DNA of 64,000 nucleotides, taken from positions 5,580,001 to 5,644,000 of the forward strand of contig CP099650.1 of the NCBI GenBank assembly GCA_024123915.1. The letters run 5' to 3'. This document shows positions 20,439-29,529 of this stretch, piece by piece. The notes beneath the pieces were generated by a model. The model saw nothing but the letters and a program-made list of their open reading frames with translations. It did no database searches and was not told where the DNA came from. Numbering within the stretch: the first letter of the stretch is position 1; every line of letters starts with the position of its first letter. Source of the stretch: Oxalobacteraceae bacterium OTU3CAMAD1 (GTDB lineage Bacteria; Pseudomonadota; Gammaproteobacteria; Burkholderiales; Burkholderiaceae_D). The position numbers and the translations under genes were made by a program.

Positions 20439-20674
20439 GTGATTCCAGATAGGTGTCGCGGTGGTGATGCGAGGTTTTTTGCGGGATAGGCCGAATAATA
20501 CCTCATGCCGCCACCCCGGCCGCCGTCGGCCGCCTCCGCCGTGCAGTCCGCAACCCGCAATTCCCGGCGGAACGCATTCCAGCCCGCCCAGCGTGCATTC
20601 TGTCGCAGCCCGGTATCGCCGGCGGCGCCGGTTGCGTAGTATCCAACCTCAAGATGACCAACCAGGAGAACAAT

Positions 20675-21454
20675 ATGACTACAACCACCGTTCGCAACAC
20701 ACTGCGCGTCCTGATCCTTGCCGCCGGCATGCTGGCGGTGGCCGCCCCGGCCAACCTGGCGCTGGCCGGCCCCTTGAGCTGGGTCGGTGGCGACCGTGTC
20801 CAGGGCAACGGCAAGATCGTCAAGCAGAACCGCGAAGTGGGCCACTTCACCGCCTTCGCCACCAGCGTCAGCGGCAATGTCGAGATCCGCCAGGGCAATA
20901 CCGAAGGCGTCATCGTGGAAACCGACGACAATCTGCAGGCGCTGGTCGAGACGGTGGTGGAAAACGGCACCTTACGCATTCGTCCGGCCAAGAAAAACAT
21001 GTCGCTGGAAACGCGCACCATGAAGATCATCGTCATGGCGCGCACCCTGGAGCGGGTGTCGGTGGCCGGTTCCGGTGAGGTGGCGGCGGACAAGCTGCAC
21101 GTCGAGCGCATGCAGTTCGACATTGGCGGGTCTGGCGAGCTCAATGTGCGCGACCTGCGCGCCGAGTCGCTGGCGGTGTCGCTGGGCGGCAGCGGCGGCC
21201 TGAATGTCGGCGGCAATGTGGAGCGCTTGCAGATTTCGATCGGCGGCTCGGGCGAGGTGCAGGCGGGCCGGCTGGCGTCGCGCGACGCGGTGGTGAGCAT
21301 CGGCGGCTCGGGCGAGGCGACGGTGTCGGCTAGCAAAACGCTGAACCTGAGCGTGGCCGGCTCCGGCGACATCGGCTACTACGGCGATCCGAAGGTGAGC
21401 CAGAACATACGTGGTTCCGGCACGATCAAGCGGCTGGGCGCGACGCCGCAGTAG
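20675..21454 (+). CDS. Exported DUF2807 (head GIN domain) protein
   Basis: 259 aa. A signal peptide (NTLRVLILAAGMLAVAAPANLALA) is followed by a DUF2807 domain, a right-handed beta-helix-like fold with repeated GSGE units (SVAGSGEVAA, DIGGSGELNV, SLGGSGGLNV, SIGGSGEVQA, SIGGSGEATV, SVAGSGDIGY). Family members are periplasmic or outer-membrane-associated with no firm function. AGGAG at 20664-20668 lies 6 nt before ATG 20675 and fixes the start over the upstream in-frame ATG at 20654. The 236-bp gap to the divergent gene at 20438 holds no other ORF I would support. Confidence 0.85.
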   Translation: MTTTTVRNTLRVLILAAGMLAVAAPANLALAGPLSWVGGDRVQGNGKIVKQNREVGHFTAFATSVSGNVEIRQGNTEGVIVETDDNLQALVETVVENGTLRIRPAKKNMSLETRTMKIIVMARTLERVSVAGSGEVAADKLHVERMQFDIGGSGELNVRDLRAESLAVSLGGSGGLNVGGNVERLQISIGGSGEVQAGRLASRDAVVSIGGSGEATVSASKTLNLSVAGSGDIGYYGDPKVSQNIRGSGTIKRLGATPQ

Positions 21455-21468
21455 CGCGACATTCGGCG

Positions 21469-22431
21469 TCAAAGCCCGGCAAATATTTGCTGTGGCTTGG
21501 CGCCGCTACCCAGCAGCTTAACCCACCGCCGCAATTGCTGTATGTGAGCCGCTGAGATCTTTTCGTCTATGTCGGCAGGTAGTTCAGCCTTGCGATCCGC
21601 CGGCATGGTCTCCAACAGGTCTTGCAACGCCAAACGGAGGCCCTCCGCGAGTCCTTTTGCGCGTCCGCGGCGGATCGCCTCGAACTCAAGCAGGTCCTCG
21701 TACTTTTTAAATCGCTGATCGAACAACATGGTCGGGCCCTCCTCCACATCAATATGGGTCTCACTAAATTCATCCCTCAACACGGCCTGCACCCAACGCA
21801 TCAAGCTATCGCGGGCGCGCGACATATCCGGCAATTTCATCCTCTCCGCGAAAGCACTCAACGCCTCGCGCAGTTGCTCGTCGTTGTGCGAACGCATCAA
21901 CCGGAACAGAATCGCCAATACGTTAGACCGGCCATCGGCGCCAACGTTCCTGTGCTGATCGATCAACAGGTAATGCTGACTCGGCTGGAAGCGTTCCAGC
22001 CCCTCCGGCGGCGGCAGCATTAACTTGGTCAGGTCGGTACTGGCGCGCCAAGGCTTGCGGCCGTGATAGAGCACGATGGGCAAAACAGCCGGCAGCTTTC
22101 CGTGCCGGGTCAGCCGATGCTGGGCCACCAGGTCCTGGCACAACAGGCCGACATACACCTGCATGCGCAACGCCATCCACGGGTCGGAGCGTGACTGAAA
22201 CTCCAGCAACAAATAGACGTAGACCCAATCGCCACCGATTTTCGCGCGCCACACAATATCCTCGTGGCGGGCTTTTCCATTCTCGCTGGTATAGCTGGCG
22301 TTGATGCGCTCGAACGCGCCGACATCCAGCGATTCAGTCCATTCGGTCGAGACGAATCCCGTCAGCAGATCCCGGATGACTTCCGGATGTGCGAACAACT
22401 GCTTATACAACATATCGCTGTGACTTTTCAT
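21469..22431 (-). CDS. Rpn-family recombination-promoting nuclease / PD-(D/E)XK transposase-like protein
   Basis: 320 aa. The start MKSHSDMLYKQLFAHPEVIR and the core (RHEDIVWRAKIGG, then YLLLEFQSRSD) are typical of the RpnA-E/YhgA-like family of PD-(D/E)XK nucleases, with the catalytic Asp and the E-x-Q/K motif visible. E. coli Rpn proteins stimulate RecA-independent recombination and may mobilise DNA. The frame is open upstream to 22818, but that part overlaps the divergent amidohydrolase and has no family similarity; ATG 22431 gives the canonical start. No terminal inverted repeats or target duplication were found, so it is not an intact insertion sequence. Confidence 0.82.
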   Translation of the reverse strand: MKSHSDMLYKQLFAHPEVIRDLLTGFVSTEWTESLDVGAFERINASYTSENGKARHEDIVWRAKIGGDWVYVYLLLEFQSRSDPWMALRMQVYVGLLCQDLVAQHRLTRHGKLPAVLPIVLYHGRKPWRASTDLTKLMLPPPEGLERFQPSQHYLLIDQHRNVGADGRSNVLAILFRLMRSHNDEQLREALSAFAERMKLPDMSRARDSLMRWVQAVLRDEFSETHIDVEEGPTMLFDQRFKKYEDLLEFEAIRRGRAKGLAEGLRLALQDLLETMPADRKAELPADIDEKISAAHIQQLRRWVKLLGSGAKPQQIFAGL

Positions 22432-22528
22432 CGACAAAGTGTAGCGTCCGACATCATTGACGAGTACGCTAGTCGGCGAGCCCGCTTTGTCGCTCCTCAA
22501 AAAAACATCAACCACCGGGAGAAAATAC

Positions 22529-23830
22529 TTGAACGTCATCGCCTTATCCGTCCGCCTCGCGCTGGCGTCGCTGCCCGCCATGTTATTGAGTTCCGCCGCC
22601 GCTGCGGCGGACGCCCCTGCCGCTCCTGCCGCCGTCACCGCCATCAAGGCCGCGCACATGCTCGACGTGCGCAAAGGCACGCTAATCGACGACGCAGTGG
22701 TCCTCGTCAGCGGCGAGCGCATCACCGCCGCCGGCAGCAAGCTGGCGATCCCGGCTGGCGCCAAGGTCATCGACCTGGGCAACAGAACCCTGCTGCCCGG
22801 CCTGATCGACAGCCACACCCACCTGACCGGCGACCCGCAGGACGCCGGCTACGCCATCGTCGCAAAATCGATCCCGCGCTCGACCTTGACCGGCGCCAAG
22901 AACGCCCGCCTCACGCTCCACGCCGGCTTCACCACCGTGCGCGACGTCGGCGCCGACGGCTACACCGACATCGGCCTGCGCGACGCCATCAACGACGGCG
23001 ACGTGCCCGGCCCGCGCATTGCCGCCTCCGGGCCCGCCATGGGCATCACCGGCGGTCACTGCGACGACACCTTGCACGCGCCGCAATACGGGATCACCGG
23101 CCTGGGCGTAGCCGACGGCGTCGAGGAGGCGCTCAAGGTCACGCGTCGCAACATCAAATACGGCTCGGACGTCATCAAAATCTGCGCCACCGGCGGCGTG
23201 CTGTCGTTCGGCGACGACCCGCGCACCTCGCAATACACGCTGGAAGAATTGAAGGCCATCATCGGCGACGCCCACCGGCTGGGACGCAAGGCGGCCGCCC
23301 ACGCGCACGGCGGCGAAGGCATCCGGCTGGCCGTGCTGGCTGGCGTCGATTCGATCGAGCACGGCTCGTACATCGACGACGAGGGCATCAAACTGATGAA
23401 GGAACACAAGACCTGGCTGGTGCCCACGCTCTACCTGGGCGACTGGCTGATCGAGAACGCCGAGGCCATCAAGCTGCCCAAGCCGTTGCTGGAAAAAGCC
23501 AAGGTGGTGCTGCCGCAGGCGCGCATCAATATCGGCCGCGCGATCAAGGCCGGCGTGCCGGTGGCGTTCGGGACCGACGCCGCCGTCTATCCGCACGGCC
23601 TGAACGCGCGCGAGTTCGCGGTGCTGGTCAAGCTGGGGATGACGCCGGCTCAGGCGATCCGCACGGCCACCGTCAACGCCAGCGAGCTGCTGGGCTGGAG
23701 CGACCGGATCGGAACGATAGAGGCGGGCAAGTTCGCCGACATGATTGCCGTCGACGGCGAACCGCTCAAGGATGTCACGGTGCTGGAGCGGGTCCAGTGG
23801 GTGATGAAGGGTGGCGCGGTGGTGCGGTAA
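22529..23830 (+). CDS. Exported amidohydrolase (imidazolonepropionase / Xaa-Pro dipeptidase-like)
   Basis: 433 aa. A signal peptide ([25 protein letters not shown]) is followed by a metal-dependent amidohydrolase fold. Metal ligands are visible in [12 protein letters not shown] (HxH), a candidate carboxylated Lys in [11 protein letters not shown], His in [11 protein letters not shown], His in IEHGSYID, and Asp in [11 protein letters not shown]. The C-terminus [17 protein letters not shown] is typical of the superfamily. Related enzymes hydrolyse cyclic amides or prolyl dipeptides; the substrate is unknown. GGGAG at 22517-22521 sits 7 nt before TTG 22529, giving a natural signal peptide, so a TTG start is preferred over the longer frame from 22457. 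Confidence 0.86.
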   Translation: MNVIALSVRLALASLPAMLLSSAAAAADAPAAPAAVTAIKAAHMLDVRKGTLIDDAVVLVSGERITAAGSKLAIPAGAKVIDLGNRTLLPGLIDSHTHLTGDPQDAGYAIVAKSIPRSTLTGAKNARLTLHAGFTTVRDVGADGYTDIGLRDAINDGDVPGPRIAASGPAMGITGGHCDDTLHAPQYGITGLGVADGVEEALKVTRRNIKYGSDVIKICATGGVLSFGDDPRTSQYTLEELKAIIGDAHRLGRKAAAHAHGGEGIRLAVLAGVDSIEHGSYIDDEGIKLMKEHKTWLVPTLYLGDWLIENAEAIKLPKPLLEKAKVVLPQARINIGRAIKAGVPVAFGTDAAVYPHGLNAREFAVLVKLGMTPAQAIRTATVNASELLGWSDRIGTIEAGKFADMIAVDGEPLKDVTVLERVQWVMKGGAVVR

Positions 23831-23834
23831 AGCC

Positions 23835-24377
23835 TTAGCGTTCGCCCTTGAAGGTCTCGCGGCCGACTTCCACCGTGGTGGTGCCGTCGGTCAGCCAGAT
23901 CTGGCCGTCCTGGATCGTGCATTGCAGCTGCATCGAGCGCTGCGCCATGCGGGCCAGCTGCTCGGTGGCGTCGGCGTTCAGGTTGATCACAGTCAGGTTC
24001 TTGCAGCGCTCGACCTTGTTCGCCAGCGACTTCCACCAGATGTGGCTGGTGGCAGCGTAGCTGTACACATAGACGTGCTCCGAACGGCCGCTGGCCTTCA
24101 GGATCACTTTCTCGTCGGGTTGGCCGACCTCGATCCACAGCTGGATTGCGCCGGTCAAATCTTTTTGCCAGATGTCGGGTTCTTCGACGTCGAACAAGCC
24201 CTTGGTGAAGGTCAGCGCCTCGTTGGCGTGGATCGCGAACGCCACCAGCCGCACCATCATGCGCTCGTCCGTCTCGGACGGGTGGCGCGCCAGGGTCAGC
24301 GACTGGGTCTCGTAGAAATTGCGGTCCATGTCCGCGATCTGCAAGTCGGCTTTATAAATTGTTGCTTTGAGGGCCAT
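23835..24377 (-). CDS. yaeQ: YaeQ family protein
   Basis: 180 aa, full length for the family. Characteristic segments are the start MALKATIYKADLQIADMDR, HPSETDERMMVRLVAFA, and WIEVGQPDEKVILKASG. YaeQ has a PD-(D/E)XK-type fold, and the Glu and Asp/Gln positions around IEVGQPDE match. E. coli YaeQ suppresses an rfaH defect genetically, but its biochemical function is not established. It lies 31 nt downstream of purU on the same strand and is probably co-transcribed with it. Confidence 0.93.
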   Translation of the reverse strand: MALKATIYKADLQIADMDRNFYETQSLTLARHPSETDERMMVRLVAFAIHANEALTFTKGLFDVEEPDIWQKDLTGAIQLWIEVGQPDEKVILKASGRSEHVYVYSYAATSHIWWKSLANKVERCKNLTVINLNADATEQLARMAQRSMQLQCTIQDGQIWLTDGTTTVEVGRETFKGER

Positions 24378-24408
24378 CGGTAAATCTCTTCGTTTCTATT
24401 TTATTCTG

Positions 24409-25287
24409 TTATTTGAACACGACAGTCTTGTCGCCGTTTTGCAAAATGCGGTGCTCCACAAACCACTTCACGGCGCGCGCCAGCACCACGCACTCGACGT
24501 CGCGGCCGATGGCCGACAAGGTCTCGGCGTCCATCGAATGGTCGACCCGCTCGACGTCCTGCTCGATGATCGGGCCTTCGTCCAGATCGCCGGTGACGAA
24601 GTGGGCGGTCGCGCCGATCAGCTTGACGCCGCGGTGATGCGCCTGCGCGTACGGCTTGGCGCCCTTAAAGCTCGGCAGGAAGGAATGGTGGATGTTGATC
24701 GCCTTCCCTTTCAATGCCGTGCACAGGCCCGGCGACAGGATCTGCATGTAGCGCGCCAGCACCACCAGGTCGATCTTGTGGGTGTCCATCAGCTCGATGA
24801 CCTTGGCTTCCTGCGCCAGTTTGGCTTCCTGCGGCGCGCCGGTGGCCAGCGGCAGGTGGTGGAACGGAATATTGTAGCTCGCCGCCAACTGGTAGAAATC
24901 CATGTGGTTCGACACGATCGCCGGAATCTCCACCGGCAGCAACCCGCTCTTGTAGCGGAACAGCAAATCGTTCAGGCAATGGCCGATCTTCGACACCATC
25001 AGCATCACGCGCGGTTTGTAGTGCGCGTCGCGCATGTCGAACGTCAGTTGCATCTCGGCCGCCAGCAGGCCGAAATCGGCGCGCAGCAGCTCGTCGTTGA
25101 TGGCGCTGTCTTCCAGCGCGAAGTGCACCCGCATGAAGAACAGGCGCGACTCGCTGTCGCCGAACTGCGCCGAATCGATGATGTTACAGCCGTGATCGGC
25201 CAAAAAACCCGAAACGCGATGAACGATGCCGCGCTGGTCGTGGCAGGAAAAACTCAGGATGTACTCGGGATTTGCGGGTTTAGTCAT
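24409..25287 (-). CDS. purU: Formyltetrahydrofolate deformylase
   Basis: 292 aa. It hydrolyses 10-formyl-THF to formate and THF, balancing one-carbon pools and supplying formate to purine synthesis. An N-terminal ACT domain (LSFSCHDQRGIVHRVSGFLA) senses Met/Gly in E. coli. The C-terminal formyl-transferase domain carries the Asn-His-Asp catalytic set in NIHHSFLPSFKGAKPY, GATAHFVTGDLDEGPI. The start is taken at ATG 25287 (MTKPANPEYIL); two more in-frame ATGs lie upstream (25293 and 25314) with no clear ribosome site. It forms a probable operon with yaeQ downstream. Confidence 0.95.
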   Translation of the reverse strand: MTKPANPEYILSFSCHDQRGIVHRVSGFLADHGCNIIDSAQFGDSESRLFFMRVHFALEDSAINDELLRADFGLLAAEMQLTFDMRDAHYKPRVMLMVSKIGHCLNDLLFRYKSGLLPVEIPAIVSNHMDFYQLAASYNIPFHHLPLATGAPQEAKLAQEAKVIELMDTHKIDLVVLARYMQILSPGLCTALKGKAINIHHSFLPSFKGAKPYAQAHHRGVKLIGATAHFVTGDLDEGPIIEQDVERVDHSMDAETLSAIGRDVECVVLARAVKWFVEHRILQNGDKTVVFK

Positions 25288-25432
25288 GGCCATCACAGTA
25301 GATTTCGATATCAACGGAACAATAACAAGGCCGGTATTGTCGCACGGCTGGGCTCATCCGGTAAAACTAGAACGATCGTGCATTTTTGGAACCTTCTCGC
25401 ATAACGGGCGTCTATCCCTGTGCTGAATAACC

Positions 25433-25458
25433 CGCCGGGCGAGAACCCGGCGTTTTTT
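25433..25458 (+). terminator. Intrinsic terminator in the leader of the phasin gene
   Basis: A 7-bp perfect stem (CGCCGGG / CCCGGCG) has a 6-nt loop (cgagaa) and is followed by six T residues. It lies 28 nt upstream of the phasin start codon and on the same strand. No gene ends on this strand upstream, so it either attenuates phasin transcription or ends a short leader transcript. Confidence 0.85.
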
Positions 25459-25485
25459 CAACCAAAGCACACGACGAGGTTCTCC

Positions 25486-25947
25486 ATGCTGTCCCCCTTC
25501 ACTTTGCAATATCAGTTGTTCACTCCCACCGTCAAATCGCATCTCGAAACCCTGATCACGCTGTACACCGACATGGCGCAACGCACGCTCGAAACGCTGC
25601 AAAGCCTGAGCGAGCTGAATCTGCAACTGGGGCGCGACCTGGTGGCCGAAGCCGGCGCCAACTGCCAGCGCCTGATGGCAAGCAAGGACGCCAGCCAACT
25701 GGGCGCGGCCGCCGGCGCGCAACTGGTGCCGGGCGCCGCCGCGCTGCAAACCTGGCAGCGCGGCCTGGCCGACGTGCTGAGCCGCAGCACTTCCAGCATC
25801 GCGCAGACGGCGTCCACCCACATGCCGGCGGTGCGCCGCTCGGCCAACGCCGTGGCCGAGGAATTGGTGCACCAGGCGTCGGAGCAGACGGCGCGCGCCA
25901 CCGAAAGCATGTCGCAGTATCACGCCGCCAGCCAGATGCGCCATTGA
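25486..25947 (+). CDS. Phasin family protein (PHA granule-associated)
   Basis: 153 aa, alpha-helical and without a signal peptide. The amphipathic pattern (TPTVKSHLETLITLYTDMAQ; LQTWQRGLADVLSRS) and Ala/Gln-rich composition match the Phasin_2 family that coats polyhydroxyalkanoate granules. ACGAGG 6 nt before ATG 25486 fixes the start; the in-frame ATG-like start at 25420 would read through a terminator. Together with the 3-hydroxybutyrate dehydrogenase at 8.5 kb it implies PHB storage. The upstream terminator suggests regulated transcription. Confidence 0.85.
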   Translation: MLSPFTLQYQLFTPTVKSHLETLITLYTDMAQRTLETLQSLSELNLQLGRDLVAEAGANCQRLMASKDASQLGAAAGAQLVPGAAALQTWQRGLADVLSRSTSSIAQTASTHMPAVRRSANAVAEELVHQASEQTARATESMSQYHAASQMRH

Positions 25948-26088
25948 TCGGATCGGCATATCAGCTAGCCCCAAGTGGAACTTCCGTCAATCTTGCAACT
26001 CTAACCACACAGAGCAGCGAAATGCGTCGTTGCTTATCAACCCGACCAGCAACCCGACGGAACCACCCAGACATATCAGGAGGAAGTT

Positions 26089-26463
26089 ATGGCAAGTAAT
26101 AGTAATAACTCAGGAAACGACCAGCCGAAGCCGAAAGGCACCGCCAAGCGAGGTTTCGCGGCGATGGATGAAGCCACGCAGCGCGCCATCGCCAGCAAGG
26201 GCGGCCAAGCCGCCCACCAAAAAGGCACGGCCCACGAATTCGACTCGGAGGAAGCACGCCGTGCCGGCCAAAAAGGCGGCGAGGCGGTCAGCCGGGATCG
26301 CGAACACATGGCGCAGATCGGACGCAAGGGGGGCGAAAGCCGCCAGTCGGCCGCCCGCGCCAATGCGGAAAAGAATGCGGCCGCCGGGACGGCGCGCACC
26401 AGTACAGGATCGGAGCAATCGACCAAGACGGGCAGCCGTCAGGGCGGCAAGCGCGATTCGTAA
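26089..26463 (+). CDS. KGG-repeat stress-induced protein
   Basis: 124 aa, very hydrophilic. It contains the tandem stress-induced KGG motif: RGFAAMDEATQRAIASKGGQ, then AHQKGTAHEFDSEEARRAGQ followed by KGG, and a third AQIGRKGGES, with a Ser/Thr/Gly/Lys tail. KGG proteins are general-stress or desiccation-associated small proteins (YciG/GsiB type), probably cytoplasmic and intrinsically disordered. AGGAGG precedes the start by about 6 nt, a strong ribosome site. The gene converges on modE with a 6-nt gap and no visible terminator between. Confidence 0.88.
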   Translation: MASNSNNSGNDQPKPKGTAKRGFAAMDEATQRAIASKGGQAAHQKGTAHEFDSEEARRAGQKGGEAVSRDREHMAQIGRKGGESRQSAARANAEKNAAAGTARTSTGSEQSTKTGSRQGGKRDS

Positions 26464-26469
26464 GGCTGA

Positions 26470-27273
26470 CTACGCGGGCGTGCCGATGATGACGCTCGAT
26501 GCTTTGAAGACGGCGCTCACCTCGCTGCCGACTTCCAGCGCCAGCGCGTCGCCGCTCTCGCGGGTAACGATGGCGGCGATCACGCCGCCACCGCGCAACT
26601 CGATGCTCACTTCCGTATTGACGGCGCCGGCCTGCAGGCGCGTGACCTTACCGGCCAGCTGATTACGGGCCGACAAGCGCGCCGTTCCCATCTCCGCCAC
26701 CACGATCACCGACGACGCCTTTATCAACGCAAACGCTTCGGCGCCGATGGTCAACCCCAAACTGTCGCTGCTGTCACGCGTGATGGTGGCGACGATATGC
26801 TGGCCGCCGACGATCTCCAGCGTGATCTCGTCGTTGACGGCGCCTTCCTTCACCTCGACCACCTTGCCGCTGAACTGGTTGCGCGCGCTGGTTTTCATCT
26901 TCATCCTTTGTATCAGCAGGAAATCATCTGCCAGCGCATGCGACTGCCCGCTCAGATGCGCGACGAATTTGCGGTGCTCCTCGTCGATCTTGCGAAAGTT
27001 TTCGACCAATTGCGCGCCGCGCGGAGTCAACCGCGTGCCCCCGCCGCCCTTGCCGCCGGCGACACGCTCCAGCAACGGTTCGCCGGCCAGATTGTTCATC
27101 GCCTCGATCGCGTCCCATGCTCCCTTGTAGCTCATGCCCACCGCCTTGGCCGCGCTGGTGATGGAGCCGGTCGAGGCGATCGCCGCCAGCAGCGCCACGC
27201 GTTCGTGTCCTCCCAGCTTCTGGCCGTCGATGGTCATCCAGACGTTGCCCTGCAATTCCATGGTCGGCTTCAT
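26470..27273 (-). CDS. modE: Molybdate-responsive regulator ModE
   Basis: 267 aa. The N-terminal winged helix (HERVALLAAIASTGSITSAA, GMSYKGAWDAIEAMN) is typical of ModE. Two tandem TOBE/Mop molybdate-binding domains follow at about residues 125-190 and 197-265, each starting SARNQ(F/L)(S/A)GKV. Molybdate-bound ModE represses modABC. The gene is the last of modA-modB-modC-modE; its start overlaps the modC stop as ATGA. A matching operator lies upstream of modA, so autoregulation of the whole operon is likely. Confidence 0.95.
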   Translation of the reverse strand: MKPTMELQGNVWMTIDGQKLGGHERVALLAAIASTGSITSAAKAVGMSYKGAWDAIEAMNNLAGEPLLERVAGGKGGGGTRLTPRGAQLVENFRKIDEEHRKFVAHLSGQSHALADDFLLIQRMKMKTSARNQFSGKVVEVKEGAVNDEITLEIVGGQHIVATITRDSSDSLGLTIGAEAFALIKASSVIVVAEMGTARLSARNQLAGKVTRLQAGAVNTEVSIELRGGGVIAAIVTRESGDALALEVGSEVSAVFKASSVIIGTPA

Positions 27274-27953
27274 GCTGGCTGCTCCTGTACATCGACGACG
27301 CGCCCCTGTTCCATGCGCAGCACATGGTCGCCGAAAGCCCGGGCGTCCTCCGGATCGTGGGTGATCAGTATCATCGGTATCGCCAGCTTGCGCTGCACGG
27401 TATCGAGTTCGGCGCGCATGCGATCGCGCAGGCCGGGGTCCAGCGCCGCGAACGGTTCGTCCAGCAATAGCGCGGTCGGCTGCGGCGCCAGCGCGCGCGC
27501 CAACGCCACGCGCTGGCGCTGTCCGCCGGACAATTCATGCGGAAACTGATGGGCGACATGGTCCAGTTCAAACGCTTGCAGCCAATAGCGGATGATCTCG
27601 CCATCGACCCGCGACAAGGGATTGCGCCAGCCACGCTGCAATCCGAAGCCGATATTCTGCCGCACATTCAAGTGCGGGAACAACGCGTAATCCTGGAACA
27701 GATACGCCACTTGCCGCCGCTGCGGCGCCAGATCGATGCCGGCGTTGCTGTCGAACAGGCGGCGACCGGCCAGTTCGATATGCCCGCGATCCGGCGTCAT
27801 CAGGCCCGCGAGCGCCTTGAGCAATTGGCTCTTGCCGGCGCCGGACGGGCCGTAGATCACCACGCGCCGGCTGGCCGATTCGAAGCGCGCATTCAGCTCG
27901 AAGGTGCGCGCGCCGGAACGCAGGGTCTTGCCGATGTCGATTTTGATGTGCAT
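27270..27953 (-). CDS. modC: Molybdate ABC transporter ATP-binding protein ModC (short form)
   Basis: 227 aa. An ABC ATPase with Walker A GPSGAGKSQ, Q-loop LFQDYALFPH, signature LSGGQRQRVAL, Walker B ALLLDEPFAALD and H-loop ILITHDPED. It powers molybdate import with ModB. It is shorter than E. coli ModC (352 aa) because the C-terminal Mop/TOBE domain is absent. Molybdate sensing may then rest on ModE, which has two such domains. It starts 2 nt after modB and overlaps modE by 4 nt. Confidence 0.93.
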   Translation of the reverse strand: MHIKIDIGKTLRSGARTFELNARFESASRRVVIYGPSGAGKSQLLKALAGLMTPDRGHIELAGRRLFDSNAGIDLAPQRRQVAYLFQDYALFPHLNVRQNIGFGLQRGWRNPLSRVDGEIIRYWLQAFELDHVAHQFPHELSGGQRQRVALARALAPQPTALLLDEPFAALDPGLRDRMRAELDTVQRKLAIPMILITHDPEDARAFGDHVLRMEQGRVVDVQEQPA

Positions 27954-27955
27954 GG

Positions 27956-28642
27956 TCAGCCCTGCAGGTGACGGTTTGGCGTCAATTTATTCGCCGCGAT
28001 CAGCACGGCGACGCACACCACCGATGTGATGATGACCAGCAAATTCGCGCTGTCGTCCTGCCCGGCCTGGACGGCTTCGTAGACGGCGATCGACAAGGTC
28101 TGGGTCTTGCCCGGAATGCTGCCGGCGACCATCAAGGTCGCGCCGAACTCGCCCATCGAACGGGCGAACGCCAGCAGCGTTCCGCCCAGCACGCCGCGCC
28201 ACGCCAGCGGCAACGTCACACGCAGGAATACCCCGAACGGCGGGATGCCCAGCACCTGCGCGGCCTGTTCCAGTTGACCGTCGACCGACTCGAAGGCCGC
28301 GCGCGCGCCCTTCAGCACCAGCGGGAATGCCACCACCGCCGCCGCGATCACGGCCGCCTGCCAGGTGAAGATCAGGTTGATGCCGAAGGTTTCCCGCAAC
28401 CACGAACCCAGCACACCCTCGCGTCCGATCACCACCAGCAGGTAGTAGCCGAGCACCGTCGGCGGCATGACCATCGGCAACGTCAGCAGCGCGTCCAGCA
28501 GCTCGCGGCCCGGGAAGCGCTTGCGCGCCAGCAGATAGCCAAGCGCGACGCCCAACACCAGATCGATCAGCGTGGCCCACAACGCCACTTTCAGCGACAG
28601 GCGCAGCGCGATCCAGGCCGGTTCTGCGAGAAAACTGTCCAA
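27956..28642 (-). CDS. modB: Molybdate ABC transporter permease ModB
   Basis: 228 aa, five or six transmembrane helices. It shows the BPD_transp_1 EAA-type loop LEQAAQVLGIPPFGVFLRVT and the typical N-terminal segment LPMVMPPTVLGYYLLV of molybdate permeases. The reading frame begins with TTG at 28642, preceded by GGAG at a good distance, so a TTG start is accepted. It lies 15 nt downstream of modA and 2 nt upstream of modC. Confidence 0.94.
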   Translation of the reverse strand: MDSFLAEPAWIALRLSLKVALWATLIDLVLGVALGYLLARKRFPGRELLDALLTLPMVMPPTVLGYYLLVVIGREGVLGSWLRETFGINLIFTWQAAVIAAAVVAFPLVLKGARAAFESVDGQLEQAAQVLGIPPFGVFLRVTLPLAWRGVLGGTLLAFARSMGEFGATLMVAGSIPGKTQTLSIAVYEAVQAGQDDSANLLVIITSVVCVAVLIAANKLTPNRHLQG

Positions 28643-28657
28643 CCGGGAGCTCCGATC

Positions 28658-29407
28658 CTATGGACGGCCGAAGCCGTGGCGGGCAAGAATCGCCTGCGCC
28701 GCAGGGGTCAGCACATAGTCGACGAACTTGCGCCCGGCCGCGGGCTGCGGTCCGGCGGCGATCGCGGCGATCGGATAGCTGACCGGGGCGGCGGTCGGCA
28801 CGGTCGCGATCACCCGGACCTTCTCCTTTTGGACGATCGCGTCGGTGGCGTAGACGAAGCCGGCATCGACTTCGCCACGGGCCACGTAGTCGAGGCTTTG
28901 CCGCACCGAGGTGCCGAAGATGGCTTTCGGCTCCACCGCCGCCCACAGCTTGGCCTGCTCCAACGCCTGCCTGGCGTAACGGCCGACCGGCACGCTGGTG
29001 GGATTACCCATCGCCACGCGGGTGACGGCCGCCTGTTGCAAGTCAACGATCCCTTTGAGCGTGAGCTTGCTGTTGGCGGGCGCGATCAGCACCAGGCTGT
29101 TGGTGACGAAATTGCGGCGGGTGCCGGGCGCCAGCAGTTTCAGCGATTCGGCCTTGTCCATCGCTTCCTGGTCGGCGGAGGCGAACACGTCGACGGGCGC
29201 GCCCTTGCTGATCTGCTGGACCAGCGGATCGGAGGCGGCAAAGTTGAAGTGCACCTTGTCGCCGGCGTTCTCCTTCTCGTAGGCGGCGCCGATTTCCTTG
29301 AAGGCGTTGCTAAGGCTGGCGGCGGCCGACACCGTGATCTCGGTTGCCGACGCCGCTGCGAACGCGGTCATCAAGACCGTCGCCATCATCATGTTCAAAA
29401 CCCGCAT
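28658..29407 (-). CDS. modA: Molybdate-binding periplasmic protein ModA
   Basis: 249 aa. A signal peptide (MMMATVLMTAFAAASA) is followed by a periplasmic binding fold with the ModA pattern VSAAASLSNAFKEIG (oxyanion-binding Ser residues), VFASADQEAMDKAE, MGNPTSVPVGRYARQAL and VDAGFVYATDA. It captures molybdate or tungstate for ModBC. It is the first gene of the operon, with a ModE operator 29-56 nt upstream of its start. Confidence 0.96.
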   Translation of the reverse strand: MRVLNMMMATVLMTAFAAASATEITVSAAASLSNAFKEIGAAYEKENAGDKVHFNFAASDPLVQQISKGAPVDVFASADQEAMDKAESLKLLAPGTRRNFVTNSLVLIAPANSKLTLKGIVDLQQAAVTRVAMGNPTSVPVGRYARQALEQAKLWAAVEPKAIFGTSVRQSLDYVARGEVDAGFVYATDAIVQKEKVRVIATVPTAAPVSYPIAAIAAGPQPAAGRKFVDYVLTPAAQAILARHGFGRP

Positions 29408-29435
29408 AGGTTTCCTCGTCGTAAGTTTTATAGCT

Positions 29436-29463
29436 ACCGCAATATACCTGATTATATAACGAT
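29436..29463. promoter_or_regulatory. ModE operator upstream of modA
   Basis: ACCGCAATATA, a 6-nt spacer, then TATATAACGAT. The known E. coli ModE site is ATCGCTATATA-N6-TATATAACGAT; the right half matches at 11 of 11 positions and the left at 9 of 11. Its position upstream of modA, in an operon that encodes ModE, supports it strongly. Confidence 0.92.
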
Positions 29464-29529
29464 GGCGCGACTTGCGAGAAATTGTCTTTCATGCAATCAT
29501 GATTCGTCTCTTTTTACAGGGCCTCATTC

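Noticed and set aside
21469..22431. Rpn-type gene as a complete insertion sequence
   Set aside because: No terminal inverted repeats or target-site duplication could be seen next to it.
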